A stretch of 64,000 nt of DNA from Streptomyces harbinensis (GTDB taxonomy: Bacteria; Actinomycetota; Actinomycetes; Streptomycetales; Streptomycetaceae). Position 1 is the stretch's first letter, and every line of letters begins with the position of its first letter. Shown one piece after another: positions 25,557 to 38,011 of this stretch. Under the pieces are notes generated by a model. It was given only the letters and a program-made list of their open reading frames with translations. It was not told the DNA's origin and did not search any database. A program made the translations under genes and the position numbers. The DNA is taken from contig NZ_FPAB01000004.1 in the NCBI RefSeq assembly GCF_900116145.1, forward strand, positions 248,001 through 312,000. The letters are read 5' to 3'.

Positions 25557-26980
25557 GACGGCCGCCCCACGGGGTCGGGCTGCCGCTCGGGCCGGGCCGT
25601 CCCGCCGGGCGGGACCGCCGCATCCGGCCGGGCCGCCGGCTCGGACCGGAGCGCGGGCTCAGGCCGCAGTGCCGGCTCGGGCCGGAGCGCCGCCGGGGCC
25701 AGCGCCCACCACGCCACCAGCCCGAACGCCACCGCCGTCAGCACGGTCGTCGGCCCGCCGATGTCCGCGTACACGAAGTTGACGGTCAGCCACACCATCA
25801 GCCCCGTGGCCAGCAGCCCCCCGTCCACCGGCCCGCAGCGCCGCAGCCGCAGCACCGCGCCCAGCAGCAGCGCCGCCCAGCAGCCCACCACGGCCGCCGC
25901 GCCCAGCAGCCCCTGCTCGCTCAGCAGCAGCAGATACATGTTGTGCGGCGACAGCAGCTCCTGCACCTGGAACTCCGCGCCCGCGCCCGCCGTGTCGCTG
26001 CCCGCCGACAGGGCCAGCGAGGCGTGCGTGTCGCGGTACTCGGCGAACCCCCTCGGCCCCACCCCCGTCCAAGGCTCCAGCCGCCACATCCCCAGCGCCG
26101 CGTCCCACATCGCGTACCGGTCGATGACGGACTGGTCGGGGGTGCCGGTCACCTGCCCGATGCTGGTGAGCCGGTCCGCGACCGCGTCCGAGACCAGCGC
26201 CGCCCCGCCCACCAGCAGCGCGCCGCCGCACAGCAGCAGCGCGAGGGTGCGGCGGGCCCGGCGCCACCCGGCGATCAGCAGCACCGCGCCCACGGCGGCG
26301 CCGGTCGCCAGCCACGCGCCCCGGCTGAACGACACCGCGAGCGGCACGCACAGCGCCCCAGCACACCCCAGCGCCACCGGCCGCCACCAGCGCGGCGCGC
26401 CGGGCGGCGGCACCAGGCCCAGACAGAGCGCGGCGATGATCCCGTACGAGACCACCGTGGCCATGCCCATCACGTTCAGCGGACCGAACGTGCCCACGGC
26501 ACGCACGTTCTCGCCCATGTACGACGCGCCGGTGCCGGTGGCGTACTGCACCACCCCGACCGCGCCCTGCACCAGCGCCAGCCCGACCACGGCGACAGCG
26601 ACCAGCCGCACGTCGCGGCGCGAGCGGAGCAGCAGCACCAGGGCCAGCGGCACCAGGACGAACACCTGGAGGTACCGCAGGAACCCCGGCAGCGCCGCCG
26701 CCGGGTCCGGGGCGGCGACGGTGACGACCGCGAACGCCACCGCGGGCACCCCGAGCACCGCCGCCGCCCCCGCGCCGAGCCGGGGCGCGGCCGGCCGGCG
26801 CCGTACCAGCGCCACCGCGCAGGCCACGACCAGCGCCAGCGAGGCGGCGTCCGCCGGGGTGACGCGGGTGGTGACCGGCAGCGCGAGCAGCACGACGGGG
26901 AGCACGGCGAGCAGGACGGTGCCGTGCGATCCGGCGGCGCGTACGGACCGTACGGCCCGGGCCGGGAGGGCGAGAGCCAC
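25553..26980 (-). CDS. O-antigen ligase/polymerase-type membrane protein
   Basis: The 475-residue protein has about 11 membrane segments, with the large loop and RYAMWDAALGMWRLEPWTGVG that mark the Wzy_C/O-antigen ligase family. In this operon it most likely polymerises repeat units or attaches the polymer. The GTG at 26980 starts 2 bases after the upstream stop and has GGAGGGAG before it. The C-terminal 40 residues repeat RPEPALRPEPALRSEP and are probably disordered. The stop overlaps the flippase ATG. Confidence 0.87.
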   Translation of the reverse strand: MALALPARAVRSVRAAGSHGTVLLAVLPVVLLALPVTTRVTPADAASLALVVACAVALVRRRPAAPRLGAGAAAVLGVPAVAFAVVTVAAPDPAAALPGFLRYLQVFVLVPLALVLLLRSRRDVRLVAVAVVGLALVQGAVGVVQYATGTGASYMGENVRAVGTFGPLNVMGMATVVSYGIIAALCLGLVPPPGAPRWWRPVALGCAGALCVPLAVSFSRGAWLATGAAVGAVLLIAGWRRARRTLALLLCGGALLVGGAALVSDAVADRLTSIGQVTGTPDQSVIDRYAMWDAALGMWRLEPWTGVGPRGFAEYRDTHASLALSAGSDTAGAGAEFQVQELLSPHNMYLLLLSEQGLLGAAAVVGCWAALLLGAVLRLRRCGPVDGGLLATGLMVWLTVNFVYADIGGPTTVLTAVAFGLVAWWALAPAALRPEPALRPEPALRSEPAARPDAAVPPGGTARPERQPDPVGRPS

Positions 26981-26982
26981 GC

Positions 26983-29896
<2,914 letters not shown>

Positions 29897-29910
<14 letters not shown>

Positions 29911-32047
29911 GCCCGCCCCCGTCCGCCGTCGTCGCCGACCGGACAGCGCCCGGTTCCTGGGGTGCTCCGACCGTCAGGGGGCAGCTCACGAATCCGCGAT
30001 GCGTCGGCAGCGCGGGCACGGCCGTGGTGGCCGGACCGGCCACCTGGCGCGGCTCATCGCCCGCCGGTAGCGGCGGCACACCGCCGGCCACCGTCCGGTC
30101 ATCGGACGGGACGGGCCGATCGGCCCGTCCGGCCGCCGGACGCAGGTCGTCATCGGCAGACACCGGTGACACGCCCTCAGCGGCCGGCCGACTCCCGGCC
30201 CTGGCAGTCCGGGCCGCCGGACCTGCTACCCGACCCGGCTCGCCCCCCGCCGCCACCGTCGCGCTGCCGCTCCGGACTGCTTCGCCGGTCACCGGACGCG
30301 GCTCAGCACCGGACGCCGGTGGCGGCGCACCGCCGGTCTCCGCCCGGACATCGGACGGAACAGCCGGATCGCGCCCGGCCATGAGCCTCCGCTCCGTACC
30401 CACCGGCACCAGCGGCGCATCGCCGTTCACCGCCCCACCGTCGAGTTGGACAGCCGGATCCCGCCCAGCCACCAGCTCCGGCTCCGTCCCCACCGGCACC
30501 GGCGACCCACCACCGGACGGAACAGCCGCATCCCGCCCAGCCACCAGCCCCGGCGACGCACCGCCGACCGCCGCCCGCCTGCCCCCCTGGGCGGTCCCGG
30601 CTGCCGGACCATTCTGAGCACCGTGGGCACCAGCGGCGCCCGGGACGGCCCGAGCCGCCGGCTCCGTCCCGCCTCGCGCCGCCGGGGCGACCTCACCGGC
30701 CGCCCGCGTCGCCGCTGGCACCGGAGCCGTGCCGGGACGGCGGATCGTCGGCCGGTCGCGGTGCTCCGCACCGCATCCGCCGCCTGCCGGGCGGCGCGCG
30801 CCGCCCCGCGCCACGGCCCGCAGCAGCCCCCGGGTGGCGCCCCGGGCACCCTCCGCAGCCCCAGCCCCAGCCCCAGCCCCGCGCCGCCCACCGGCCCGGG
30901 GCCGTGCCCGTACCGTCTCGTACAGCTCGCGGTACGCCTCCGCCGTCGCGTGCATGTCGAAGCCCGTCCTGGCGTGCGCCTGCGCCGCGCGCGCCAGCGC
31001 GCGGCGGCGGTCGGGCGCCGTCAGGAGTGCGGTCAGCGCGCGGCCCAGCGCGGCCACGTCGCCCGCCGGGACCAGGCATTCGGCGGCCTGGCCGGGCGCC
31101 AGGCTCTCCCGGGCCCCGCCCACGTCGCTCAGCAGCACCGCGCGCCCCACGGCCATCGCCTCCAGCGGGGCCAGCGCCATCCCCTCCCAGCGCGAGGGGA
31201 GGACCACCAGGTCGGCCGCCGTGTACCAGGGCAGCGGGTCCTCGGTGTGGCCGGCGAACAGCACCTGCCGGGGGTCGGCCGCCGCCGTCAGCCGGGCCCG
31301 CTCGGGGCCGTCGCCGACCAGTACCAGCCGTGCGCCCGGTACCCGTTCGGCCACCCGGCGCCACGCCGCGAGCAGCAGGTCCTGGCCCTTCTGCCGGCAC
31401 AGCCGTCCCACGCACACCACCAGCGGCGCACGCTGCGGCACCCCGTGCACCGCCGCGAGTGCCGCGCGCGCCTGCCGCCGCTCGACCTCGCCGGCCGCCG
31501 CGAACCGTTCCAGGTCGATGCCGTTGCGGATGACCGCCCACGGCGCCGCGATCCCGGCGCGCAGCCCCCGCTCGCGCTCCGCCTCGCTCACGCACAGCAC
31601 CCGGTCCGCCCAGCGCGTCCCGAACCGCTCCCAGCGCACCGCGAGCCGGCGTGCCGTTCCCTCCGCCGCCTCGAAGGACCAGGCGTGCGGCTGGAACACG
31701 GTGGGCACCCGGCCGCGGAGCGCGAGCCGGCCCGCCAGACCGGCCTTCGCGCTGTGCAGATGCACCACGTCGGGGCGCACCGCGCGCACGGCGCGCGCCA
31801 CGTACGCCGCCTCCCAGCCGAGGTTCGCGCCCGGTTCGCGTCCCGCGACCCAGTCCAGGACGTGCGCGCCGGCCGCCCGCGCCGCCGCGCTCAGCGGGCC
31901 GGCGGGCGGGCACAGCAGCGCGGTGCGCGTCCCGGCAGCCGTCTGGGCGCGCACCAGGTCGGTCACGACCCGGGCGACGCCGCCCTCGGTGGGCTGCGCG
32001 ATGTGCAGCACCGTCGTCACCGTCGTCACCGTCGTCAGCTTCGTCAT
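29897..32047 (-). CDS. Family 4-type glycosyltransferase with long C-terminal tail
   Basis: The 716-residue protein has a GT-B domain in its first 390 residues: HIAQPTEGGVARVVTDL, DVVHLHSAKAGLAGRLAL, VCVGRLCRQKGQDLLLAA and LPSRWEGMALAPLEAMAVG with the EX7E glutamates. The last 320 residues are Gly/Ala/Pro-rich, with repeats built on LVAGRDPAVPSD and VPVGTEPE. GGGAGG precedes the ATG at 32047. The stop overlaps the start of the phosphotransferase by 14 bases. It adds sugars to the lipid-linked unit; the tail has no known role. Confidence 0.9.
32010..32036 (-). repeat. Three perfect 9-bp repeats at a gene start
   Basis: ACCGTCGTC occurs three times in a row. It encodes the TTVTTVTTV segment at residues 5-13 of the glycosyltransferase. 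Slippage would add or remove three residues without a frame change. Confidence 0.85.
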
Positions 32048-32058
32048 CGCCTCCCGCC

Positions 32059-33153
32059 TCACTCGCGCGCCGCGGCGTCGGCCTGGAGGAACACCGCACC
32101 GAGCTGGTACGGACGTGATCCGCCGGTGAAGCGCAGTTCGAGTTCGCCGGGTCCCGCGGTGAGCGCCTGCCGGATGTCCAGGACGTTGGAGTCGTAGCCG
32201 AGGGTGTTGAGGTGGGCCGGGTCGCGCGTGGTGACCGGGCGTCCGTGGTCGGCGATGGTCGAATCCAGTGCCCGGTGCCGCACGACCGCGCCGCCGCCAC
32301 CGGTGTCCCGGACGGTGAGCCCGTGCCCGTTCGCGGTGCGCTCCCCGTGGTAGCCGACGACGCCGGCGCTGCCCTGGGCGCCCGGGGTGACCGCCAGGCC
32401 GTCCACGGTGATCACGACGTCCTGGGACGGTCCGTCGACCGACTCGAAGCCGTCCCACAGGACGAGTTCGCGCAGGGGTTCGGCCGGGTTCTCGTAGGCG
32501 ACGACCAGCGTCCAGCCGCCCCAGGCGCCCATGTCCGAGTTGCCCATGGCGACATTGAGCTGGGCGACGGTCCAGGCGCCCGGCTCGGACCAGCGGACGA
32601 GTTCGGTGATATCGGCGGAGGCGGAGAATCCCTGGTGGGTTCCGGCGTCGCGGTGACCGACCAGCGAATCGGCGCGGATTTCCTTGTAGTTCCCGCCGGG
32701 TTCGGCGATCAGGACCCGGTCGTTGTCGGCCGGGTCCTTCTGTTCACCGACCCGCAGATTGGCGCCCCAGTACAGCCGTGCGTAACTCACCCGGGAGCCT
32801 TCGGGCAGCCGCAGTTCGGCGCTGGAGGAGTTGTAGGTGTTGCGGTCGGAGTCGATGTCGATGTACGTCATCTCGTACTGGCCGCTGCGCCCGCCCGCAC
32901 CGTTGCGCTGCACGTCGGCACAGGCGGGGGCGGTGATGACGACCGCTTCCCCGCAGGTGATGACGGAATTGGCGGCCCGTGCGATACCGCCGTGCTGGAC
33001 GGCGCGGTACCGCTCGGTGAACGGTACGGATTCGGCTTCCCCGCGATCGGACGGCGCGGGAACGGCGGTGTGCTGGGACACCGTGACGGACAGCAGGAAC
33101 GCGGACAGCACACAGACTGCCGCGCGTTTCCCGAACCCCACAGAAAAGCGCAT
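32059..33153 (-). CDS. Secreted DUF3344-type protein
   Basis: The 364-residue protein starts with a signal peptide (GKRAAVCVLSAFLLSVTVSQ). The body is beta-rich and has the family's motifs: VSYARLYWGANL, TVAQLNVAMGNSDMGAWGGW, TLVVAYENPAEPLRELVLWDG and LGAVFLQADA near the end. The domain has no established activity. GGAAGGTGGG precedes the ATG at 33153; the longer frame starts in AT-rich leader DNA. It ends 11 bases before the first glycosyltransferase, so it is probably the first gene of the exopolysaccharide operon and may be a surface component. Confidence 0.85.
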   Translation of the reverse strand: MRFSVGFGKRAAVCVLSAFLLSVTVSQHTAVPAPSDRGEAESVPFTERYRAVQHGGIARAANSVITCGEAVVITAPACADVQRNGAGGRSGQYEMTYIDIDSDRNTYNSSSAELRLPEGSRVSYARLYWGANLRVGEQKDPADNDRVLIAEPGGNYKEIRADSLVGHRDAGTHQGFSASADITELVRWSEPGAWTVAQLNVAMGNSDMGAWGGWTLVVAYENPAEPLRELVLWDGFESVDGPSQDVVITVDGLAVTPGAQGSAGVVGYHGERTANGHGLTVRDTGGGGAVVRHRALDSTIADHGRPVTTRDPAHLNTLGYDSNVLDIRQALTAGPGELELRFTGGSRPYQLGAVFLQADAAARE

Positions 33154-33280
33154 GACCCACCTTCCCAAACCATCTTCTGACAGGCGGTGAAAACCATGAC
33201 AGAAAACAAAAGGGAAAGCACGTAAAACACACGGCGTTGAACGCACGAAGCGACTCTAGGATTTACATACCATCGGCCCT
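33154..33280 (-). promoter_or_regulatory. AT-rich leader, probable exopolysaccharide operon promoter
   Basis: This 127-base spacer is markedly richer in A and T than its surroundings, with runs of T on the minus strand. It precedes the first gene of the coupled operon. I could not pick a convincing -35/-10 pair, so the promoter assignment is by position and composition. Confidence 0.4.
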
Positions 33281-34273
33281 TTAGGCGAGGGTTCCCTCGG
33301 TGTTCAGCAGGACCACCGACCCCGGCCCGGCCACCTCCGGGGCCGCCCGCCAGGCCGCGAGGGACGCCGCCCCGCACGGGCCGGCGTCGATGCCGCGGCC
33401 GGCCAGCTCCCGGGCCGCCGCCGCGGCCTCCGCGTCCGTCACCGTGACCGCCGCGTCCAGTCCACCGCGCAGATACGGCCAGGCCAGGGCCGAGGGCGTG
33501 CCGCAGTTGAGACCGGCCATCGCCGTCAGCCCGGTGCGTACCGTCGTGGGCTCCCCGGCGGTGAGCGAGGCGAGGACGCAGGCGGCGGTGTCCGGCTCCA
33601 CCGCCAGCAGCGCCGGACGCGGGGCGTCGGCGGGCCCGGAACGGTAGTGGGTGACGGCGGCCTGGGCCAGCGAGCCGACGCCCACCGGCACCACCACAAG
33701 ACCGGCCGGGGCCGCCCCCGCCGCCGCCAGCTGCGCGTCGATCTCGGCGAACAGCGTGGCGTACCCCTCCACGATCCGGCCGGGGATCTCCTCGTACCCC
33801 GGCCAGGCGGTGTCCTGCACCAGCAGCGGGCCGGCCGACCGGGCGCGGGCGACCGCCGCGTCGTAGTCGCCGTCCACCCGGATCACCCGGGCCCCCTCGG
33901 CGGCGATGGCGGCGGCAGCGGCCGGGTGGACGCCGCGCGGCACGTACACCTCCACCGGAACGCCGCGCAGCCGCCCCAGACGCGCCACGGCCCGGCCGTG
34001 GTTGCCGTCCGTGGCGGTCACCAGCCGCTGCGGTGCGCCGCCCGCGCGGTGCAGCGCCCACGAGGCACCCAGCACCTTGAACGCGCCCAGGCCCATCCGC
34101 CGGGACTCGTCCTTGACGAACACCCCGCCGTCCAGCCGCACCAGCGGCGTCTCCCGGTAGCCCGGCAGGCCCCGGTGGAAGGCGCGCACCCGCGCCACCG
34201 GCGCCGGATCGCAGTGCCAGGCGCGCGCCGCCGGGTTCCGGTACCGCCGTTGTCCGCCGTCCATGCCCGTCAT
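33281..34273 (-). CDS. PLP-dependent lyase, diaminopropionate ammonia-lyase-like
   Basis: The protein is about 330 residues of fold-type II PLP enzymes. FVKDESRRMGLGAFKVLGAS contains the Schiff-base lysine, TATDGNHGRAVA is the phosphate/substrate loop, and GVGSLAQA binds the cofactor phosphate. The pattern is closest to diaminopropionate ammonia-lyase; threonine dehydratase and cysteine synthase are less likely. GLNCGTPS is also typical of that family. Several ATGs (34276, 34273, 34264) are possible starts and none has a strong ribosome site. It lies upstream of the exopolysaccharide operon in the same direction. Confidence 0.83.
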   Translation of the reverse strand: MTGMDGGQRRYRNPAARAWHCDPAPVARVRAFHRGLPGYRETPLVRLDGGVFVKDESRRMGLGAFKVLGASWALHRAGGAPQRLVTATDGNHGRAVARLGRLRGVPVEVYVPRGVHPAAAAAIAAEGARVIRVDGDYDAAVARARSAGPLLVQDTAWPGYEEIPGRIVEGYATLFAEIDAQLAAAGAAPAGLVVVPVGVGSLAQAAVTHYRSGPADAPRPALLAVEPDTAACVLASLTAGEPTTVRTGLTAMAGLNCGTPSALAWPYLRGGLDAAVTVTDAEAAAAARELAGRGIDAGPCGAASLAAWRAAPEVAGPGSVVLLNTEGTLA

Positions 34274-34597
34274 CATCGGCGCCGCGCGGGCCGCCCGCCA
34301 GGGCCGCCGCCCGGCCGGGCCGCTCGTGCGGGTGAAACCTCCCGCGCGGGAGCCGGTACGGGGGCGGAGGCGACCGGGGCGGAGCGCGGACCGCCCCGCC
34401 GCCCCGGTCGCCTCCCGACGCGGCCCCGAACCGTGATCCGGTGGACCCGCGCCGTCCACCCCCAGGAAACTTCCGTGGTGTAAATCACACCGGCAGCTCG
34501 CCGGTTCTCCGACTACGGAGCGCAGTCGGATCGCCCCGCCCACACCCCCACACAGCGAAGCGGCCGGCATCGTGATTACGATGCCGGCCGCTCCGAC
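34274..34597. other. Intergenic spacer before tRNA-Leu
   Basis: These 324 bases contain the tRNA-Leu terminator hairpin (34560-34591) and presumably the lyase promoter. The part from 34274 to 34470 is very GC-rich with no convincing gene in any frame. GGTGTAAATCACACC near 34480 is a small imperfect palindrome that could be a regulator site. Confidence 0.5.
34560..34591 (-). terminator. Terminator hairpin after tRNA-Leu
   Basis: A perfect 14-bp stem (34560-34573 with 34578-34591) with loop GATT lies 6 bases past the CCA end of the tRNA. Confidence 0.9.
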
Positions 34598-34684
34598 TGG
34601 TGCGCGAGGGGGGAGTTGAACCCCCACGCCCTTTCGGGCACTGGAACCTGAATCCAGCGCGTCTGCCTATTCCGCCACCCGCGC
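34598..34684 (-). tRNA. tRNA-Leu (anticodon CAG)
   Basis: Read on the minus strand the gene starts GCGCGGGTGGCGGAATAGG. It has a long variable arm (GTGCCCGAAAGGGCGT), the anticodon loop TTCAGGT, the T arm GGGGGTTCAACTCCCCC and an encoded CCA end. The 7-bp acceptor stem pairs with one G-T. The class II form and CAG anticodon make it tRNA-Leu. Confidence 0.96.
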
Positions 34685-35029
34685 ATTGGGTGTTGCCGCC
34701 TTGTTTCGCTGGGCGTTGGCCCCTGGCGACGAACAGAAGGCTAGCACGGTTCGGGCACCGCTCTCACCTCGGTGATCCGCGCCCCCGCCCCGCACCCCCG
34801 CGACCCCGGCCCACGGCCGTAATCCCTCCCCATCCCTCCGCAGAACCTTCGCGCATGCGGGACACTGTTCTCTGCTCCCCTTTACGATCCCGGGGGGAGC
34901 AGCGGCGTGGGTGCGGGCCCCTTCCCGGAGCCCCGGCGGGAACCACCTGATCGTCTCGCGCGTGGATACGATCAGTAAGCACTACCGCGCCGAACCGCAG
35001 GCTGTCGGGACACCGGAAGGAGGTGCGTC
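34685..35029. promoter_or_regulatory. Promoter region of the fha-pknB operon
   Basis: The 345-base spacer separates tRNA-Leu from divergent fhaA and must hold both promoters. No gene is seen. GCTCCCC (34874-34880) pairs with GGGGAGC (34894-34900) in a possible hairpin. A possible -10 sequence lies around GGATACGAT near 34965. The assignment to fhaA is positional. Confidence 0.45.
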
Positions 35030-35842
35030 ATGGGAGTCTTGAAGCGTTTCGAGCAGCGCCTCGAAGGTCTCGTCAACGGCACCTTCGCCAAGGTCTTCAA
35101 GTCCGAGGTGCAGCCGGTGGAGATCGCCGGCGCTCTCCAGCGCGAGTGCGACAACAACGCCACCATCTGGAACCGTGACCGCACCGTCGTCCCCAACGAC
35201 TTCATCGTCGAGCTGAGCGGCGGCGACTACGACCGGCTGGCCCCGTACTCCGGGCAGCTCGGCGAGGAACTGGCCGGAATGGTCAAGGAGTACGCCAAGC
35301 AGCAGCGCTACACCTTCATGGGCGAGATCAAGGTCCATCTGGAGAAGTCGCCCTCCCTGGACACCGGCCTGTACCGGGTCCGCAGCCGCACCCTGGCCGC
35401 CAGCAGCAGTGCGCACGGCCCCAGCTCGCCGACCTTCGGCGGCGCGGCCCCGATGAGCCCGCCGCCCGGTGCCCCCGCCTACCCCGCACCCCCGGCCGGG
35501 GCGCCCCCGGTTCCCGCCGGGCCGCCGCCCGGCGCCGGTGCCGCGGCCGGTTCCCGGGGCACCCTGCGCCGCTGGGTGGAGATCAACGGCACCCGCCACC
35601 AGATCTCCCGTCCCACGCTGGTGCTGGGACGCAGCACCGAGGCGGACGTCCGGATCGACGACCCCGGGGTCTCCCGGCGGCACTGCGAGATCCAGGCCAC
35701 AGAACCGGCCACAATCCGGGACCTGGGCTCGACCAACGGCATCGTGGTCGACGGGCAGCACACCAAACGCGCTACGCTCCGCGACGGCTCACGCGTCGTC
35801 GTGGGCAGCACCACCGTCATTTACCGGCAAGCCGAAGGGTGA
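35030..35842 (+). CDS. fhaA: FhaA-like protein (DUF3662 and FHA domains)
   Basis: The 270-residue protein starts with a DUF3662 domain (LKRFEQRLEGLVNGTFAKVF), followed by a Pro/Gly/Ala-rich linker (residues 135-180) and a C-terminal FHA domain with LGRSTEADVRI, VSRRHCEI and DLGSTNGIVVDG. FHA domains bind phosphothreonine. In mycobacteria FhaA is a PknB substrate that acts with MurJ/MviN in cell-wall synthesis. AAGGAGG lies before the ATG. It is the first gene of an operon that continues to pknB. Confidence 0.94.
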   Translation: MGVLKRFEQRLEGLVNGTFAKVFKSEVQPVEIAGALQRECDNNATIWNRDRTVVPNDFIVELSGGDYDRLAPYSGQLGEELAGMVKEYAKQQRYTFMGEIKVHLEKSPSLDTGLYRVRSRTLAASSSAHGPSSPTFGGAAPMSPPPGAPAYPAPPAGAPPVPAGPPPGAGAAAGSRGTLRRWVEINGTRHQISRPTLVLGRSTEADVRIDDPGVSRRHCEIQATEPATIRDLGSTNGIVVDGQHTKRATLRDGSRVVVGSTTVIYRQAEG

Positions 35843-35852
35843 AGCGGGGGCA

Positions 35853-36365
35853 ATGTCAGAGCTGACCCTGACGGTCATGAGGCTGGGCTTCCTGGCCGTG
35901 CTGTGGCTGTTCGTGATCGTCGCCGTACAGGTGATCCGCAGCGACCTGTTCGGTACCCGCGTCACCCAGCGCGGCGCCGCCCGCCAGAGCGCGCCGCCGA
36001 TGCAGCCGCGCAGCCGGCAGCAGCAGCCCCAGCAGGGCAAGTCCGGGCGGGGCGGGCGGCAGCGCCGCGGTGCCCCGACCAAGCTGGTGATCACCGAGGG
36101 TTCCCTCACCGGAACCACTGTCGCCCTCCAGGGCCAGACCATTACGCTCGGCCGGGCACACGACTCGACGATCGTGCTGGACGACGACTACGCCTCGGGG
36201 CGGCACGCCAGGATCTACCCCGACCGCGACGGCCAGTGGATCGTCGAGGACCTCGGATCGACCAACGGCACCTATCTTGAGCGCGGCCGGCTGACCAGCC
36301 CGGTACCGATCCCGCCCGGAGCGCCGATCCGGATCGGCAAGACGGTCATCGAGCTGCGGAAGTAG
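35853..36365 (+). CDS. fhaB: FhaB-like membrane-anchored FHA protein
   Basis: The 170-residue protein has one N-terminal membrane segment (LGFLAVLWLFVIVAVQVI), a basic Gln-rich linker (SRQQQPQQGKSGRGGR) and a C-terminal FHA domain (LGRAHDSTIVLDDDYASGRH, DLGSTNGTYLERG). Known actinobacterial relatives (FhaB/FipA) bind phosphorylated division proteins. It begins 10 bases after fhaA. Confidence 0.94.
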   Translation: MSELTLTVMRLGFLAVLWLFVIVAVQVIRSDLFGTRVTQRGAARQSAPPMQPRSRQQQPQQGKSGRGGRQRRGAPTKLVITEGSLTGTTVALQGQTITLGRAHDSTIVLDDDYASGRHARIYPDRDGQWIVEDLGSTNGTYLERGRLTSPVPIPPGAPIRIGKTVIELRK

Positions 36366-36444
36366 GGACGGCCACCATGAGGACCGGGACGACCGGAGAG
36401 CGGACAGCGTGTTCGGAGCCCCGGAACAGGCGGGTGAGGTGAGC

Positions 36445-37938
36445 ATGACACTGTCCCTGAGATTCGCCGCCGGATCACACGTCGGCATGATCCGCGACCA
36501 CAACGAGGACTCCGGCTACGCCGGGCCCCGCCTGCTGGCCATCGCGGACGGCATGGGCGGCCAGGCCGCCGGCGAGGTCGCCTCCTCCGAGGTGATCTCC
36601 ACCCTCGTCCAGCTGGACGACGACATCCCCGGCTCGGACATCCTCACCTCCCTCGACTCCTCGGTCCAGGGCGCCAACGACCGGCTGCGCGCCATGGTCG
36701 AGGAGGACTCCCGGCTGGACGGCATGGGCACCACGCTCACCGCCCTGCTGTGGACCGGCCAGCGGCTCGGCGTCGTCCACGTCGGCGACTCCCGCGCCTA
36801 TCTGCTGCGCGGCGGCGAGCTGACCCAGATCACCCAGGACCACACCTGGGTGCAGCGCCTGGTCGACGAGGGCCGCATCACCGAGGAGGAGGCCACCACC
36901 CACCCGCAGCGCTCCCTGCTGATGCGGGCGCTGGGCAGCGCCGACCACATCGAGGCCGACCTGTCGATCCGCGAGGTGCGCGCCGGCGACCGTTACCTGG
37001 TCTGCTCGGACGGGCTCTCCGGCGTGGTCAGCCACGACACCCTCCAGGACACCCTCGGCACCTTCCTGCCCCCGCAGGACACCGTCCGCGACCTCATCGA
37101 GCTGGCGCTGCGCGGCGGCGGCCCCGACAACATCACCTGCATCGTCGCCGACGTCCTGGACGTCGACACGCAGGTGGGCGACACCCTCGCCCAGCAGCTC
37201 TACGACGCCCCGCAGATCGTCGGCGCGGTCGCCGAGGTCCAGGCGCAGACCGGCGGCGACGCCCCGGCCACGCCCGCCTCCCGCGCGGCCGAGCTGGGCC
37301 GGCCGCAGCCCGGCACCGCCGGGGACGGGACGCCCGGCGCCGGCCCCGGCGGGGTCCCGCCCGGCACCTTCGGCGCGTTCACCGACGACGAGTACGTACC
37401 GCAGCGGCCCCGCCGCCGCCCGTGGCGCACCATCAGCCTCTCCGTCCTGGCGCTCGCCGTCCTCGGCGGCGGCCTGTACGGCGGCTACCGCTGGACGCAG
37501 AACCAGTTCTACGTCGGCGCCAACGGTGACCACGTCGCGCTCTTCCAGGGGCTCAGCCAGGACCTGGGCCCGCTCAGCCTGTCCAGCGTCAAGGAGGACC
37601 ACCCGGAGATCCCGCTGGACCTGCTGCCCGACTACCAGCGCAACCAGGTCGAGGGCACCATCACCGCCGCCGACCTGGCCGAGGCCCGCACCCGCATCAC
37701 CGAACTCGGCGAGCAGGCCGACGCCTGCCAGGCGCTCGCCGACCAGCGCGCGGCCATCGAGGAGGCCGAGCGGGCGGGCGAACAGGACAAGCAGGACGCC
37801 AAGAACGAGACCACCGACCCCGACACCCCCCAGGACCCGGACGCGGCCGACCCCGGCGAGGGCGGCGAAGCGGCCGGACCCGAGATCCCGACCCTCACCG
37901 AACGCCAGCAGCAGCTCGCGCGGCAGTGCGCGTCGTAG
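36445..37938 (+). CDS. pstP: PP2C serine/threonine phosphatase (PstP-like)
   Basis: The 497-residue protein has a PP2C domain in its first 240 residues: HNEDSG, IADGMGGQAAGEVAS, VGDSRAYLL and GGPDNITCIVAD carry the metal-binding aspartates. A membrane segment (ISLSVLALAVLGGGLYGGY, near 330) follows, then an extracellular part ending in an acidic linker (NETTDPDTPQDPDAADPG). It reverses phosphorylation by PknB-type kinases. I prefer the ATG at 36445, which follows GAGGTG, over the GTG at 36409. Confidence 0.93.
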   Translation: MTLSLRFAAGSHVGMIRDHNEDSGYAGPRLLAIADGMGGQAAGEVASSEVISTLVQLDDDIPGSDILTSLDSSVQGANDRLRAMVEEDSRLDGMGTTLTALLWTGQRLGVVHVGDSRAYLLRGGELTQITQDHTWVQRLVDEGRITEEEATTHPQRSLLMRALGSADHIEADLSIREVRAGDRYLVCSDGLSGVVSHDTLQDTLGTFLPPQDTVRDLIELALRGGGPDNITCIVADVLDVDTQVGDTLAQQLYDAPQIVGAVAEVQAQTGGDAPATPASRAAELGRPQPGTAGDGTPGAGPGGVPPGTFGAFTDDEYVPQRPRRRPWRTISLSVLALAVLGGGLYGGYRWTQNQFYVGANGDHVALFQGLSQDLGPLSLSSVKEDHPEIPLDLLPDYQRNQVEGTITAADLAEARTRITELGEQADACQALADQRAAIEEAERAGEQDKQDAKNETTDPDTPQDPDAADPGEGGEAAGPEIPTLTERQQQLARQCAS

Positions 37939-38011
37939 CCGGCGTTCCGCGTAAGCGAGGCCCGTATCCGCCCGCGCGGTACGGCCTGGCGCGACCCAGA
38001 GACCTGAAGCG

